Below are positions 1-12,700 of a stretch of DNA of 64,000 nucleotides, one piece after another. Position 1 is the first letter of the stretch; each line of letters begins with the position of its first letter. The notes under the pieces are model-generated. The model did no database searches. It was given only the letters and a program-made list of their open reading frames with translations, and was not told where the DNA came from. Origin of the DNA: Lichenostomus cassidix. Taxonomy: Eukaryota; Chordata; Aves; Passeriformes; Meliphagidae. Both the position numbers and the translations under genes were made by a program. The DNA lies in assembly GCA_008360975.2 (NCBI GenBank), contig CM039189.1, forward strand, positions 14,598,056 through 14,662,055, in the 5' to 3' direction.

Positions 1-1830
1 ATGCATTAAATTCACCACCTGTGCTGGAAAAAATGTTTGCACATTTCTTTTTGTTTTATTTGTATCTGTTTGTGCTGGCTTTTCTCTGTTACCCATTGTG
101 AAGGTGTTCAAGAGCTTGGCTGAAAGAAATTTCTTTTATATTAAAAAAAAAGGTGTTAAAATTACTTTCTGATCTTGCATGCTTTGTTTTATTTCAGCCT
201 CTGGGGGTTTTCAAACAGGTGAGTTACCACCTACCAAAATCATAAGGAAATAAAAATGATACAGCAAAAGAAGTATGACACATGTTTCAAACAGAAGGGA
301 CAAACTAAGAAAGAATTGCACTGGTCTGTAAATTATTTTTTAATTTGGGACCTATGACAACCTTGACAATGCCCCTTTATGTCTCTCTCTATTGACTCTA
401 TTTAAATCATGCCATTTTTATTTACTGTTCATCTAGCAAATGAAGCCTGTCCCCAGCACTTCGTGTGCCAGGCTACAGAATTGCTGTAAGTCTCCCTGGA
501 GTGGTGTTCAGCCACGGGTAAACTAGTCCTGCAATGAGATGTTTCCTATTCTCCCTTGAAGGTACAGAATGAAGGAACTCATTGCTTATGCTGCAGTTTT
601 GATAACCTAACTGGCAGAACAGTTATTCAAATTTTTAGCTTCTAAATGCAGCAAGATCAACCTGGCCATCCACATAAATAATTTTGACATGATAAGTATG
701 CGAGTGCGATGATAACTGATAAGTGAAGCAATTACCTTGCTTTTTTGGATTATATTAAATGAAGATTCTGATAGAGTAATGAAAAGAGACAAAGCAGACA
801 AAAAGGCGGCTGTAGAGCTTTTGGGCACTGTGTTATCTCTATTATACCATATTGAAATAGAGAAGCTATCACCAATCATGCTTCCTATGTAACTTCTAGC
901 TTCTAACAGTGAACAATGAATAAATTGTCACAAGACAGTAACTGATAAATTGGGATTGGCAGTGCTTTTTAAAAGTGTAAATAAACTTATCAGCCCACTC
1001 ACCCTCCCTGAAAGGCAGTACAGTTTGAAGAGGATTTTTTATTTTGGTATGTTGTAGCTTGCAAGGTCTCCTTTCATTTACCCACCTCAGTTGTCCTTTG
1101 TTTAGCCATACGTCTTAAGCAGCCACTTCAGCATAAGAGTTTACTCCAGCACTTGCATTCTTTTTGTGGTGTTCTACAGAACACTTTGCTTTTGTCCTTA
1201 TGTGTTTTTACTTTGCCTGTTATCCACCTCTCCTAATTCCCGTCATTCCAATTAGAAGCTGCTTTAATTATATGATTTTATGCTGGCTTTTATTGCATGC
1301 CGAGGCATACAAAGATATAAATAGCACCTCCAAGCAAAGGTGCCCAGATCTCAGTTTCTAAGAACAACTTTGCAGACATTGAGTACCTCATAGATTAATT
1401 AGAGTTCTCAGGAAATTTGCTATGTTTTTCCAAAGACCAATCCCAGTTTTTTTTCTGAGAAGAGATTTTGCTACTCATTTTGGCAGGATCTGGCCCAGCA
1501 TTCTTTTTGGTGGGGGATCATGTGCTGAAACTGATATTTGTACATTGCATCCTTTCAAGACGAGGCACAAATGGAGTGGGAATGTCATTCCCTTGTTAAA
1601 ATTAATTAAGTAACCTAACACCGTACATCTGGGGAGAGGACAGAAGGAGAAAGGAAGTTCTCCTTGTTCTCTGTTTACCATTTAAGCCCTGCTGCATGCT
1701 GCAATGGCATCATAGTGCTGTTACTAAGGCCTCCTATGCTCTGCAGCCAGCTGGGCCTAAAGAGTGGCAGAGTTCCTGTTCTGTGGGGTTCATGCTTTGG
1801 GATGACCACATTTTATCCCTGGTTAGAAAC
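1..1830. other. anonymous AT-rich non-coding DNA
   Basis: I see no gene here. Open frames are short (at most about 90 codons on either strand), overlap one another on both strands, and resemble no known family. No repeat family, RNA gene or strong promoter signature is visible. A 'GGATCTGGCCC' string near 1486 resembles the end of old sauropsid interspersed repeats, but the surrounding bases are too decayed to call. Confidence 0.7.
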
Positions 1831-1841
1831 TTGTTTTTGTA

Positions 1842-1887
1842 TTTTTTGTTGGTTTTTTTGGTTTGTTTGGTTTTTGGTTTGGTTTTT
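1842..1887. repeat. T/G-rich simple repeat, (GTTT)n/(GGTTT)n type
   Basis: A 46-base run contains only T and G, arranged as irregular TTTG, GTTT and GGTTTTT units; looser T-rich sequence begins at about 1831. The 58-base run at 36206-36263 has the same composition. Tracts like this are common in bird genomes. It creates an artificial run of Phe, Trp, Leu and Val codons in the + frames, which explains the short hydrophobic open frames over it. Confidence 0.85.
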
Positions 1888-1899
1888 CTTAGTTTTTCA

Positions 1900-2800
1900 G
1901 TTTATCATACCTACACTGGATGAGCCAGGGAGAACTTGCTGGCAATATGCTGGGTTTTTAAAAACTCAGTACAGCATGAGAAGGAGTTGAGAATTCTGGA
2001 ATGAAGAATGGACACAACTTCCTTTCCTGAATTCAGGCACATTGTGCACAAAGAAGAGCATCTGAAAACCAACAAATGCTGACAACAACCATCTGTCACC
2101 CTTTGTCTTCTCAGCCTTATATCTATAGCTGAAAAGCTCTGATAATGAAGGCTAAGCATACTGCTAAACTATAGTCCCCTCTGAGTGGCTCTGCATTGCT
2201 GTTATTAGACTTCAGGATGAATGCTCCACAAAGGTGTATTGCTCTTGCACACTATTTACTTATCGAGAAAAGTTTTTTGGGTTGGAGGTCTATCTGTGAA
2301 ATCAGGCAGATCACAAACTAAATTTTACTTCATGAAAATAAAAGCCTGCTTATCCTGCCATTTTATAGGAGTTGATGGATTATGTGGCTGCAGAACTGCA
2401 TTAAAAGTATCCCAACTTTGACTACTGTCTATCATTCTGCAGGGCCAGTTGCTGAGATCCATCTCCCACTGAAGTCAACATCAAGCTTCACACTTAATTC
2501 AATGTTTCTGCTACTTATTTCAAAATAACACATTTCAATTGACTTGGGACTATCCAGGCACACATACATCTTGTCTATGTAAACATATTTTTTGTTCCTC
2601 TTACCCCCAATATCTGCTTCCACCCATAATGTTTCTTTATGTATGTGCTCAGTCTGCACTGAATTAGCAAAAACTTTTGTCCACAGTGGCTTTCCCCCAG
2701 AATTCAAGTTTGGAAAGTATGAAAATATATTATCAGTCCTTGGGGTCTTAAAAGAGAATGCAGCTTGGCTGGGGAGAGAGAGACCATCACTCAGTGTAAA
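1900..2800. other. anonymous DNA with an unsupported 152-codon minus-strand open frame
   Basis: The minus strand is open from 2890 to 2432 (152 codons). The translation has no signal peptide, membrane segment or motif that I recognise. Composition changes halfway, from Gly/Ser/Pro-rich to mixed, and the opposite strand is also partly open (2592-2804). I treat it as a chance frame. A 'CCACTGAAGTCAAC' string near 2468 is a common fragment of old sauropsid repeats. Confidence 0.6.
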
Positions 2801-3090
2801 CTGAGGCAGTCCTGTCCTCCCTCCAGATCCTGGCTGCATGTCCCCTCCTCCCTGTCTCGGTGATGACGACACAAGTGCTCGCCTTACCATGCTTCAGCCT
2901 GATCAGGGAACTGACTTGGCTGGAGCGAAATCTTTCCTTCGGGCTGTGCTGGTTTCCAGCAGGATCACATGTGGTTTTTTCCAGCAGGATGTGTGTCTCA
3001 GCTGTGCAGCCACCAAAGCTGCAGCACCCATGGGAGGTGGATGGAGAGCATGCAGTGTGTGGGAGGAACACCCCTTTTGACAGCTGCCTG
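2800..3090. other. local GC-richer block open in several frames
   Basis: This stretch is visibly richer in G+C and CpG than its flanks and is open in at least four frames on both strands, which points to composition rather than coding selection. It contains the short direct repeat annotated at 2953-2990. An old LTR or SINE remnant or a single-copy GC-rich island would both fit. No product is proposed. Confidence 0.4.
2953..2990 (+). repeat. 13-bp direct repeat, TTTCCAGCAGGAT twice
   Basis: TTTCCAGCAGGAT occurs at 2953-2965 and identically at 2978-2990, start-to-start spacing 25 bp. Short spaced duplications like this usually come from replication slippage. No function is implied. Confidence 0.8.
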
Positions 3091-5125
3091 CTGGCTTGAT
3101 GACTTGATTGACACCTCAGATCAGATCACACTTAGGATCATGGCCTCTGAGAAAACTGTGCTTTGAGGAAGTAGAAGGCATTGAGGATGGAATATGTCTA
3201 AAGAGGGGGCAAAAAGAATAAGTAAAGGAAAATCTTGCCTCCTTCTCCATCAAAACTGTAGTGAACCTATCAGTTATTGCACTATATCACATAGCTGAGG
3301 TGCTTTGCACAGACTGTGTGAATACTCTTTTGCCCTCCTGAGGTTCATCATGATGTACCTTGGCTGCTGGTTGTGCTACAATCACACACCCAGCACCACA
3401 CTAGATCAGCCACCAGGATCTTGCGGAGTGAGGAATGGTGATGGTCACCACTCTTCCCCAGCTGTCCTGTGCAATTTACAGGCTATTTGCTGGCAGTTGC
3501 CTGGAACACCAGTGACATACAACCAGTAGTGGACCCAGGAATGTCAGCAAATGTAAAAATGACACATTTCAAATTCAATTTACTGGAACCAATTTTTAAT
3601 CAGGTAAAGAGTCTGTATGGGTTGCATCAGTAGAAGTGGGTTTACGGCAGTATCCATTTCAAAAGCACTCATATGACTTAGAAATTTAAAGGCCCAAATG
3701 TAAGAGTATTAGGGGCATAAATACCTTTTGTTTTCAATGGAGTCCAGACCCCAGAGTCACTGAGATGCTTTCAGAAGTCTGCATTTTGCCCTTGAGATAC
3801 TGTATTTCTCCAATCTATTTTCTACTGAGACATGGAAAAGGCAGAATTATTCGGCTAAGAGAGTTGATTCCTATACAAAAGATTACATGATTTGCTAGAT
3901 CCTGTTCTTTATGATCATTGATAAAATCAAGGAAAAAGACTAACTGCCTCTTCTTGTCAGGCAGTGTGGAATGCAGAGGACAGGCTGATAGAAGAGGGTG
4001 GAGGTGGTTTGCAAAGCACCAGATTAGATCAACTTCTTGTCACCTAACACAATCACAACATTTCCCTTTCATCTTTACTTTTAGCCTTTCTGGCCTACAA
4101 AAGATAAGAAAGTACACCAATTGCCTGGATTTAGAGCTGTATTTCTGAATGGTGGTATAAAAATTGGAAAACAAAATTTCTTTGCATATGCAGATCTTTC
4201 CTGGGATGGTTTCTCAGTGTTGGAAACTTCCTCTCAGGCATATATTGCAGAGGGCAAAGAAGAAGAACATGTTCTTCAGGGACAGGAATCCCCAAAGAAT
4301 ACTGGACTTTCATGACCACTTACAACAGCGTGGTTGATACCCTATCACCTCACACTTTCCCGAATCTCATTTGTAGTGACCCATTCACACAGGGACCTTT
4401 TTCCCTTTATGTTACACAGCTCTGAGCTGCTCAGGTTTGCTGCAATTTCCCCCACAGCCCCTCCGAGAGTATTACTTTCCATTACAAATGTTCATGCTTT
4501 TTAACATCCCTGGTCCTCCTCAAAAGTATCCCAGATGCAGCAGGATGCCAAGTCCTGCAGAGCAGAATACAATGTAACACCTCAGAGCTATGTGGGTGAA
4601 GATGCATATACAAGGATGTGACTTGCAGAAAAGCTGGCTGTTGAGATAATATTTTCCCATTGCTTTGCACAATCTGGAAAATTGATACACGACTTTAGCC
4701 CTGTAGTAATAATCAAATATGTACAGTGAGATATTTGGTTATTGATCTACTCCTAATCAGGAATCAAACAACCTTATCTTATGACAAAGTGTAATTAACT
4801 ATTTTGTTAATTACTATAATTATCCTCCCCACATTTATTTTGACAGCAGTGTCAGTAGCGGAAAACTATTTCCTTAAATTGCTGCCTATTATGAATTACA
4901 AATTCATACAATTTTGACAAATGATTTTATTCTCCTTTTAGCAGCCTGTTTTGCAACAGACAACTTTTCATTAAAAAAAACCATCTACTTGAAAATCAAG
5001 TTACCAAGGTCACACACAGATTAGCTATACTGGAGCTAACAAGAACTGTATTTGACCAAATCCAAAGTTCTTTTTCTTTCCTCTCCTGTTTAAGTTTCTT
5101 TGGATAACCAGATGACATTATAAGA
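3090..5125. other. anonymous DNA, possible decayed ancient repeat near 3690-3790
   Basis: No gene is supported. Around 3690-3790 the order 'AAAGGCCCAAATG ... GGCATAAATACCTTTT ... CAATGGAGTCCAGACC' resembles old repeats with 'GCCTAAATACCTTTGAGGATCTGG' and 'GACTTCAATGGGAGT' blocks that are abundant in turtles, crocodilians and birds. The match is too diverged for a firm call. The rest is unremarkable. Confidence 0.4.
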
Positions 5126-5128
5126 TGT

Positions 5129-5194
5129 GGGGGGGGAAAGAAAGGGGAGAAGAATAGGAAGGAAAAGAAGAAGAGGTGAAGGAAGAAGGGAAAA
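5129..5194 (+). repeat. polypurine tract (GA-rich)
   Basis: A 66-base near-pure purine run starts with eight G and continues as GAAAG, GGAGAAG and AAGAAGAAG units, interrupted only by T at 5155 and 5177. Such tracts can form triplex DNA in principle. Two minus-strand open frames with runs of Phe, Leu, Pro and Ser are by-products of it. Confidence 0.85.
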
Positions 5195-8100
5195 CCTGAA
5201 TCGTTTATAGTAGACACTTACCCAAAGGTGTCCAGTGGGGAACAAATGGACTAAATGTGACCAGTGGAATTCTACAATGTGTTTTGCCCATTGAAAATTA
5301 TCCCCTTTCTGTCTAAACTGTGTGATGAGGAGAGGGAGAATACACAGAGGCAGCATGACACATTGGTTATGCTCTGGGATTTGGTACTGCTTTGAATTTT
5401 ACCATATTCCAAATAGGTGACTTAGAAACGAGAGGTGGTTGTGGCCAGAAATCTTTGAAAATGCAGGTATTCCAGTGGGAGCTATTCATATGCTTTTAAA
5501 GCTGGAATCAGACCATCTGCTCAGTGCTTCATTTACAAACTCATATTCTTAACTAAAATACTTTTTGAGCCAGCTGCTTCAGCACTGCAATTCCTTCTTC
5601 TGGCCCAGTAGAGCTCAACCTCTGGGTAGGACTGATAGAGCTTTTAATACAGTGCATTCTTCAAGAAAAACTGAGGTCCTCTTGTTGGGATAAGGTCTGT
5701 CAAACAGCAAGAAGACGTGTGGCACTAACAGAAAAATTGTTTTCATTAAGATGGGTCTATATTTTCTGTGGGTTGCATCTCCCACTAGGAGAAGGAGGCA
5801 GTAGGGAATAAAAGGGCCCGAACCACATGTGAGCCTAGCATGCTCATCAACTGCCTCTGTGATTTGCACTTGCAGAGTCTGATTGCTCCAGAGTAAAATT
5901 CTTTGTTCCTTGTCTGCATATTAACTTCTGAGGTGTCAGGATCATATTTTGAAATGACAGAATGGATAAGAAAACCTGGACCACTAAACTGTTTTCTTCA
6001 ATACATCCCCTTTGTGGAATAGCAGTGACAGAGTTAACTGAGCTGGGACCACTGCTGTAGGGGACTAACAGCGTTGTGTTTTCTTCCTGGCAATGACTAA
6101 CATGGTCAGCAGTTGGTGCCAGTACTGAGCATTCAGTTAACCTCCTAGTTTGCTTGTAGCAAAAGTAATTTACTCAGTACACAGATATCTACTCCAGTCT
6201 AATCTCCTTGACAAGAGATTACAAAGGGGTGGCAGGCTGAAGTGGCATAAATTTCTGAATACTGTATCTATTTTTACTCATTGACAATATGGTAATATCC
6301 ATGAGACAAGGATTGGTAAACAGAGAAAGATATTCTTTCTTAAAAGACAGCTTTTCTCCCTGGTTTAAAATTACAGTAGAGCAGATCTTCAAAAATGAAA
6401 GTTCATCACTGTGCCATCTCAGGGAAGCATTTTTGCAGTACGGACTTACAGGAGTTGGATTTCAAAACTATGCAAAACCACATGAAAATGAATGTGGTGT
6501 TCATATGTGGAGCTATTTATACCGGGTACATTTACTTGATTTCAGAAACAGAAAGACCAGAGCATGAGACATACAACTAACCACAAAAGGACCGGGGAGG
6601 TCAATTTTACTGAAGTACTGATGTGGGTTGTGATGCTTGGTAAGCTTCTAGAGTCACATGGCTAGAAGTTCAACAAGTTCAGCTGTTAGTTGATAGAATG
6701 ATATTTCTGGCCTTTGTTACGGCGGAATGTTTGAAAAAATCATAGAATACAGGCACACTGTGTATACTGATCTATCACTAAAGAGATGAGAAGAGCCAAA
6801 ATGCACTTACTACAAACCTCGTGATTTAACATAGTTTCATAATTTTTAGGGTTTATCAATCATGGGTTTTAAATGCATGGAGTTGGCAAAATACCACCAT
6901 CATAACTAAGCAAGAGCTTAATGAATGAATCTAGATGCATTAATAGGATGTGGAATGTAATGCCAATAAATACTAGATGGGAAATGAAATTCAAATAATG
7001 AATAAATTTGAGGGAAAATGATAACTTCAGAGATCTATCACTAATAGAGACAGAAGGAAAGGCCTATTTCTTAGTTACTCTACTTCCTTTACAGCCAGCT
7101 GAAATCTACCACTGATGTTAATTAGAAGAGGATCAGACCAGCAATTAGCAACCAAACACTCCATCCCTCAATATATTTATATACCAATTATCATTGATAA
7201 TTTACTTGGGTTAAAATCATCACTTCACTTGGGATATTCTTTTGTAACGGAAAATACACATAAAGAGAAGTTTAAAGAAAATTCAATAAGTAAAATATTT
7301 GGGATCATCCATGGGCTGACAAGTAACCCTCATGCCCATCAATTCCCCATAATCTGTAAAGCCTTTCTGTGTGCTTTACTATTTTATCCAAAAAATATCA
7401 TTGTGACCAATAGAGGAGCTACAAAATACCAATGTACAGACAAGGGACGTGGAATGCAACCTGGACCAGACGACAATCATGTAGGTTCCATCTGCTCTAA
7501 TTCTGCAAACTTATTGGCATTTCTGCTTTACTCTTCCTTTTTTTCTTCGATGCCTAAGAGAATATTCCCGGCCTTGATTGCACTTCTGAAACCTAAATAC
7601 CAACAATATCGAGCCATAGGCTTACTGGTAGTCTGACCTGCATGTTCTACCATCCCGGGGGTGGCAGAGGTGGATGCCTGATTCATCATCCAGCAACAAC
7701 CAAGAGTGTTTTAGGGTGTTCATGATTTTCTGTCTCTCTGGGGAAGTTCTTGTGACTTCCTTTGAATTTCCACAGGGATTCTTAATTATCCATTTCATTC
7801 CAGTCCCAGATCCAGTCTCAGGCACAATGTTTGATGAGAGACACCACCTCTTCAGGCAGGTGCCTCAAGGTGTCACCACCAACTTGGGGGTGGTAGATGT
7901 GCCACCAGGCAGCTGAGCTGCTCTAATGCAGTCAGCCTCTGCCATGAGCAGGATTTCTCACCTGGACCAATGGCTTTATGAGTAAAACTTCCCAACTTTT
8001 GCAGTCAACCTATCTATCTTAATATTTTCATCAACAGACTGTTCCCTTTACCTCCTTTACCTGCCCTTTTCACATTTTTAAAAACAATTTCTCTTTATTG

Positions 8101-8440
8101 GTCATATCATTCAATAAAGTTAGTCTCTTGGTAAGTGTGAAAGGTCTCTTTCTTCTTGCCAGTGCAGTATGTACTTCTGCAGCTCCCGATTACCACAGCT
8201 TCCACTAAAAACTATCATCTTTAAAGGTCACTTCTTTCCTTACACATGCAGTCAAGCCCAACAATGATTTAATGACACCTGAACAAGCTTGTATTAAAAT
8301 TACCCACGGTGCAATCATAAATAATTATTAAGAAAAAGAAGAAGAAAGCAAACACGTATCCTTTCGAGAAACTAACACCAAAGATATTAGTTAAAATGTT
8401 AAAGTATATTAACCAATTACATAAAACCCTTTCATATTGC
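5195..8440. other. anonymous DNA with the window's longest open frame (173 codons, unsupported)
   Basis: The + strand is open from 7115 to 7636 (173 codons). The translation shows no recognisable domain and no obvious membrane protein or zinc-finger pattern. Residue use is that of random AT-rich DNA (Ile, Lys, Asn and Ser heavy), and a start in good context is not evident. I do not call a gene. No mobile element or RNA is apparent in the rest. Confidence 0.6.
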
Positions 8441-8441
8441 C

Positions 8442-9110
8442 TTGCTTCATTTCAAACATGGCACAGGCTATTTTGTCTGTGAACTCAAGTGGAACAAAAA
8501 GCTGCAGAATGCAATTTGTGTCAGGGGCCGGGCTGCGGAGGGACAACTAATTCTAATTAGTGCAAATTCCCCACAGGCCAGTCAGAGGCCTCGTGCAGAA
8601 GCCGCCGCTGCTGCTGAGCCTCTCTGCCTGCAACAGGTGGGCAGGGGCACCTGCCGCGGCCCCGGCAACAGCTGAGGGCAGCCCTTCGCTGGACACCCCT
8701 AATTAATGGCCTGCACAGCCAGCCTTTGAATGTGATAGCTTTTAATATAGTTCTGAACTGAGGAAGATTGGCTCTTCTAATTGGTTAAAATTAAAACGGT
8801 GGCAGACTTTGCTAAGTAATGGTCGGCCTGCAATGCCCATCTCATTTCAGCTGAAAGCTCCGCCGATCAGCGCAAAAAGGGTAGGGCTGGAAAAAGGAAT
8901 TATTGAGGGGAAAAGTCTTGGCCATCTGATAACACTGGTATTCTAGTGAGCACGTCCCTAATACAAAATATTTCTGCAACTCTTTAATATTCAATGTTTG
9001 ACACATATTAGAAAGATGCTTTAAAAATTCTTGTCGATTATAAGAAATAATGGTGGCAAGGAAGGCACAGGTCATTAACCTAACTATTAGACTTCCCAAA
9101 TAAGCCTCAT
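8442..9110. promoter_or_regulatory. candidate conserved enhancer with homeodomain-type sites
   Basis: This block differs from its flanks: a CpG-bearing, GC-richer centre (about 8520-8690) sits between AT-rich arms full of TAATTA-type cores. Visible sites are an inverted pair ACTAATT-CT-AATTAGT (8546-8561), TAATTAAT (8700-8707), two inverted CCAAT boxes (ATTGG at 8767-8771 and 8780-8784), and several CpGs around 8860-8875. Homeodomain proteins bind TAAT cores and can dimerise on inverted pairs; that is family knowledge. Enhancer function and conservation are inferred from style only. The 77-codon + frame at 8442-8675 is a by-product of the GC-rich part. A small CpG-rich promoter is an alternative. 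Confidence 0.4.
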
Positions 9111-9480
9111 TTTGAGCTGTTTGGTCTAAAGCAAACTCAGGGTAAGATGGGCTGCCTAATTTGCAGCCTGCCTTCCATCACATCCGCTCCCATTCATGAA
9201 GACTGCTTCTAAGAGAGCACAGCCAGCCCTAATGAGAGAGGCAGCCCTCCTGCCCTGTCTGTGTGAGGGAAGGGAGAAGATGCAACAAGATTTTATACAA
9301 CATGCCAGTTGGAAATGCTTTTTAAATAACCAAGCAATGAAGCATACTTCACAGAGATTAGGATTATCTTATTTGCAAAATCTCATAACAGCTGAAAACC
9401 AATGAAAAACTTTCAGTTTCATTATAATTAATCCTGCTGAATTATACACATCGAGTTATATCAGGAAAATACTTAATTGT
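9110..9480. promoter_or_regulatory. possible extension of the 8.4-9.1 kb regulatory block
   Basis: Sequence texture stays complex rather than decayed, with 'TTTGCAAAATCTCATAACAGCTG' style content near 9373 and TAATTAATCC at 9425-9434, which combines a TAATTA core with the TAATCC motif preferred by K50 homeodomains (OTX/PITX class). There is no direct evidence of function. Confidence 0.25.
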
Positions 9481-9697
9481 TAGGGATTTCAGCAACTCAG
9501 GGCCTGACACATGAACTGTAAAAAGTGTTTTACTTGTATTTCTCCATGTACCAGCCAATGGGAAGCTATGACAGAAGAACTGACAAAGCTTCCAAGGAGC
9601 TCTGCTCTTGTTGCTCCCCAGCAGGCTGATATTTGGAGGAGTGCTGGATGTATCCTTGTGTGCTGGGGCAGTGACCCACCATGCACTTGTGTGCCTG

Positions 9698-9730
9698 CCC
9701 TAGCCCTAGCCCAGGCCCAGGCCCAGGCCC
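9698..9730 (+). repeat. hexanucleotide repeat CCCTAG/CCCAGG
   Basis: Five and a half 6-base units follow one another: CCCTAG twice, then CCCAGG three times, then CCC. The unit changes by two substitutions in mid-array. The repeat creates the Ala-Gln and Ala-Trp/Ala-Arg runs in open frames on both strands (9489-9768), so those frames should not be read as genes. Confidence 0.9.
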
Positions 9731-9739
9731 ACAGGCCCC

Positions 9740-12700
9740 CATGTGCCAGCCACATCTTATCCAAATGATATTACCAGCTATACCAACCAGCTATTCTGTA
9801 TGTACTAAGGGCTTCATTTAGGGACTTCATCATCATTTCACACCAGTCTTAAACTAACAGGATTCATTTCTCTTATTACATTTCCTTTTACTACACATTT
9901 CAGCTAAAAACACTCCAGAGGGGTGTGCCAACTATGACTATGTCACAAGAATGATTTTATTAAGAAAATGCCTCCAATACTACCTCATAGCATTTTCCAC
10001 TACTATTGTTTTGGTTGCACCAGAGGCTAAAATGTGGCTTCTTTTAATAACACATTTGCATAAGTTGATCTGAAAGATCCCCATGTGATGACATTACTTC
10101 AGGGTTGGCCTGTCATCTCAAAAAAGCCCGAGGTGCTGGTCCCAAAGAGATCAAACTGAAGAATTAACTAGTCTTTATAAAGCAGGAACATCTCTACAAG
10201 CAGTAAAACAAATGATTATCAGTTCTTTTTGGCGATGGTCTATGCCAAGCTAGAGAAAAACAGAGCTTTCAAACACTGACAATCTGGTATATTGAAGTAT
10301 GACCATTATTTTTTATTTTCCACATTTTTGGTCCAAAGACAGTTCTGAGTAATTGATTCCCATAATGAGCTATGGTTCGTTAGTCAATTTAATTTATAAT
10401 TGAATTGGATGGATGTAACTCTGTGTAAAATTGTCTCTGAAGAATCTGTTTTGTTCGTCTGTTCAACTTCTGACAGGGATGGAAGAAAATCTAAATTATT
10501 CCCTTCTGCAAGAGGGAGAAACTCTGAAAGTCTCAGCATCCCTTGTGAAATTAAGAGGAAAATATTTTTAATAGTTGCCATGCAAAAATAATATGGCTTT
10601 ACTAAAATTTATACAACCCTGACAATTAACACATTAATGCCTGGAATGGTGGCTTAAAAGGAAAATCAAAGCATGGGAAATATATGAATCAGCAGTGGTG
10701 CCTGAACAGCTGGAAAGATCACTGTTTACCAGATATTTACTAGTAAGTCATATCTTCTTTGTAAATATTGGAAAATCTGGAGAATTTGCTTCTCCATGTT
10801 TTTGTACTGATATCCTGATGATATAACTTCATTGTGAAATGCCTGATGTGAAGAATAAAACCCAGTAGGTTAAATTGTTCTCCTGTTTATAACTTGAAAA
10901 CCCAGAGTTGCTCCCACCATCACAAGTTGTAGGACTTTTCTAAATGCAGCTTGCTTTAGTAGAGATCTGGGAATTGTTTCTCTAACCTCTGTGGGCCTTC
11001 TCTTGGCCATTGCAAAGTTCAAAAAATAACAGAACAGTATATGAGAATGACTTCTACTTAGGAGCAGAGGCAGGGAAGAAATACATTGGTTTAGGGTTTT
11101 GAAGATGAGCAACAGTTTCCATTTTTAAGTTAATTTTGCCCTGGGGTTCCTTGGGCCTCCAGACTCACATACAAACCCACTTTCTTTCCAGAGAAAATAC
11201 TGAGGTTCTCATCATGTGCTGAATTCAATTCCCTCCTAATTTTTCATGTCTAAAGAGAAACATTGAGACTGTCTCTATTACTGGTCTTAGCAAGACATAC
11301 CAATATTGAAAGATACATTTAGCTTACAATGAAAAGCAAGTGAATTCATTCATTCAATATTTGTATTTTTCTATAAAGACATGCTGATATTGGTCATTGA
11401 TTGTGAGTTAGCAGACACAAATGCTAGCAGTAAAAGAATTGCTATACTATTATGTAAACGTAGTATTGCTTGTAATCTAGCCTTGCGCAAAAGCAAAATA
11501 TACATGCTCTGTTTGTTGAAAAAATAAAGTGTACTGAGAAGCATTGCAGTGGGATAGGTGATGATGATCAGCTATTATCAGTCCCAGCAGGCACATATTT
11601 TTTCTTAACAGCCGCAGGACTGCTGCTTTGAAAGCCAGGCACAAGGATTTTTTAGTTCAGAGCATTTCACATTGCCTTTTAGAGGCAGGCATGACACACA
11701 GCTGCACAAACTCTTATGGCCTCCAGTTAAAGCGTCACTTAACAACCTCATTTGTCTACTTTTGCATCAACTCCCCAATAAATTCTGATGGGCAACAGGC
11801 TCCCAGGCTCCTTATGTTATCCAGATAATGTTGGTTTTTTTTTCTTTTCCTGTAATAGTAACAGAAATGTTGCGTCCAATCTTCATCATATTTCAGAGTT
11901 TGTTTATAATGTTTCTGACCTTTTTTCCACTAGTAAGTATTTGCTCTGGTAAAAGGGATATGAGGCAGGTTCAGTGACTGGTCACACCTACCCACCTCTC
12001 CTGGAGTCAGTGAGATCATGAAGGTGGAATAGAGGAGAAAATTTGGCTTATTATATCCACTTAAGGCTGTTTATTTCTGGGCTATGCTATATGAATCTAA
12101 TAGCAGACATAGGCTGGAGCTATTGAAGACTGATCTTATTTTAATGATTATATTCTGGCTGAGAAATTCTTTAATATAAGTAATTTTCAGCACTGCAAAT
12201 GCACAGGAGACAATGAAAGTTGTTTCTAAAAAATGTTAAAGCTGACATCAATCATTTATACATAATGCACAAAGCAATGAGGGCAAACTCCTCAGTGCAG
12301 ATAAGAGATGTCACAGTAAACTTATGTTCCAAGGCAGCGGTATCAGTTACGATCGATCACTTGGTAGCCAGTGGAAGTTACATTTTTACTTTAGTCTTTA
12401 AACTCTTTTGACTGCACTACCAAAAGTATTGTTTTAATCTAAAGTGCTAGATCAATATTTCTGATCAATAAGCATTCATTTCCAACTAACAAGGACAATG
12501 GTTAGTGGATTCCTTTAAACATTTTCATTTCAAGGAAATGTCTGCTGTTCTAGAAATCAGACCTCTAACAAAGAGTACAAGGAAAAGGGAAATGAGCACA
12601 AAACATAACAGAGAACTTCCAGATAATTTCAGATCTTCCCCAGCACAACTTTTCTTTCTTGTCTAATGTTAAATTGGTAAATAGTTCATATGATCTTTAT

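Noticed and set aside
2432..2890. 152-codon minus-strand open frame as a gene
   Set aside because: Composition shifts within the frame, the opposite strand is also partly open, and there is no family resemblance.
6738..6752. CR1 retrotransposon fragment (TCATAGAATAC string)
   Set aside because: Resembles the common avian CR1 word 'TCATAGAATCA' only briefly; the flanks do not continue as CR1.
7115..7636. 173-codon + strand open frame as a gene
   Set aside because: No recognisable domain, AT-driven residue composition, no splice or promoter context; length is within what chance gives in 64 kb.
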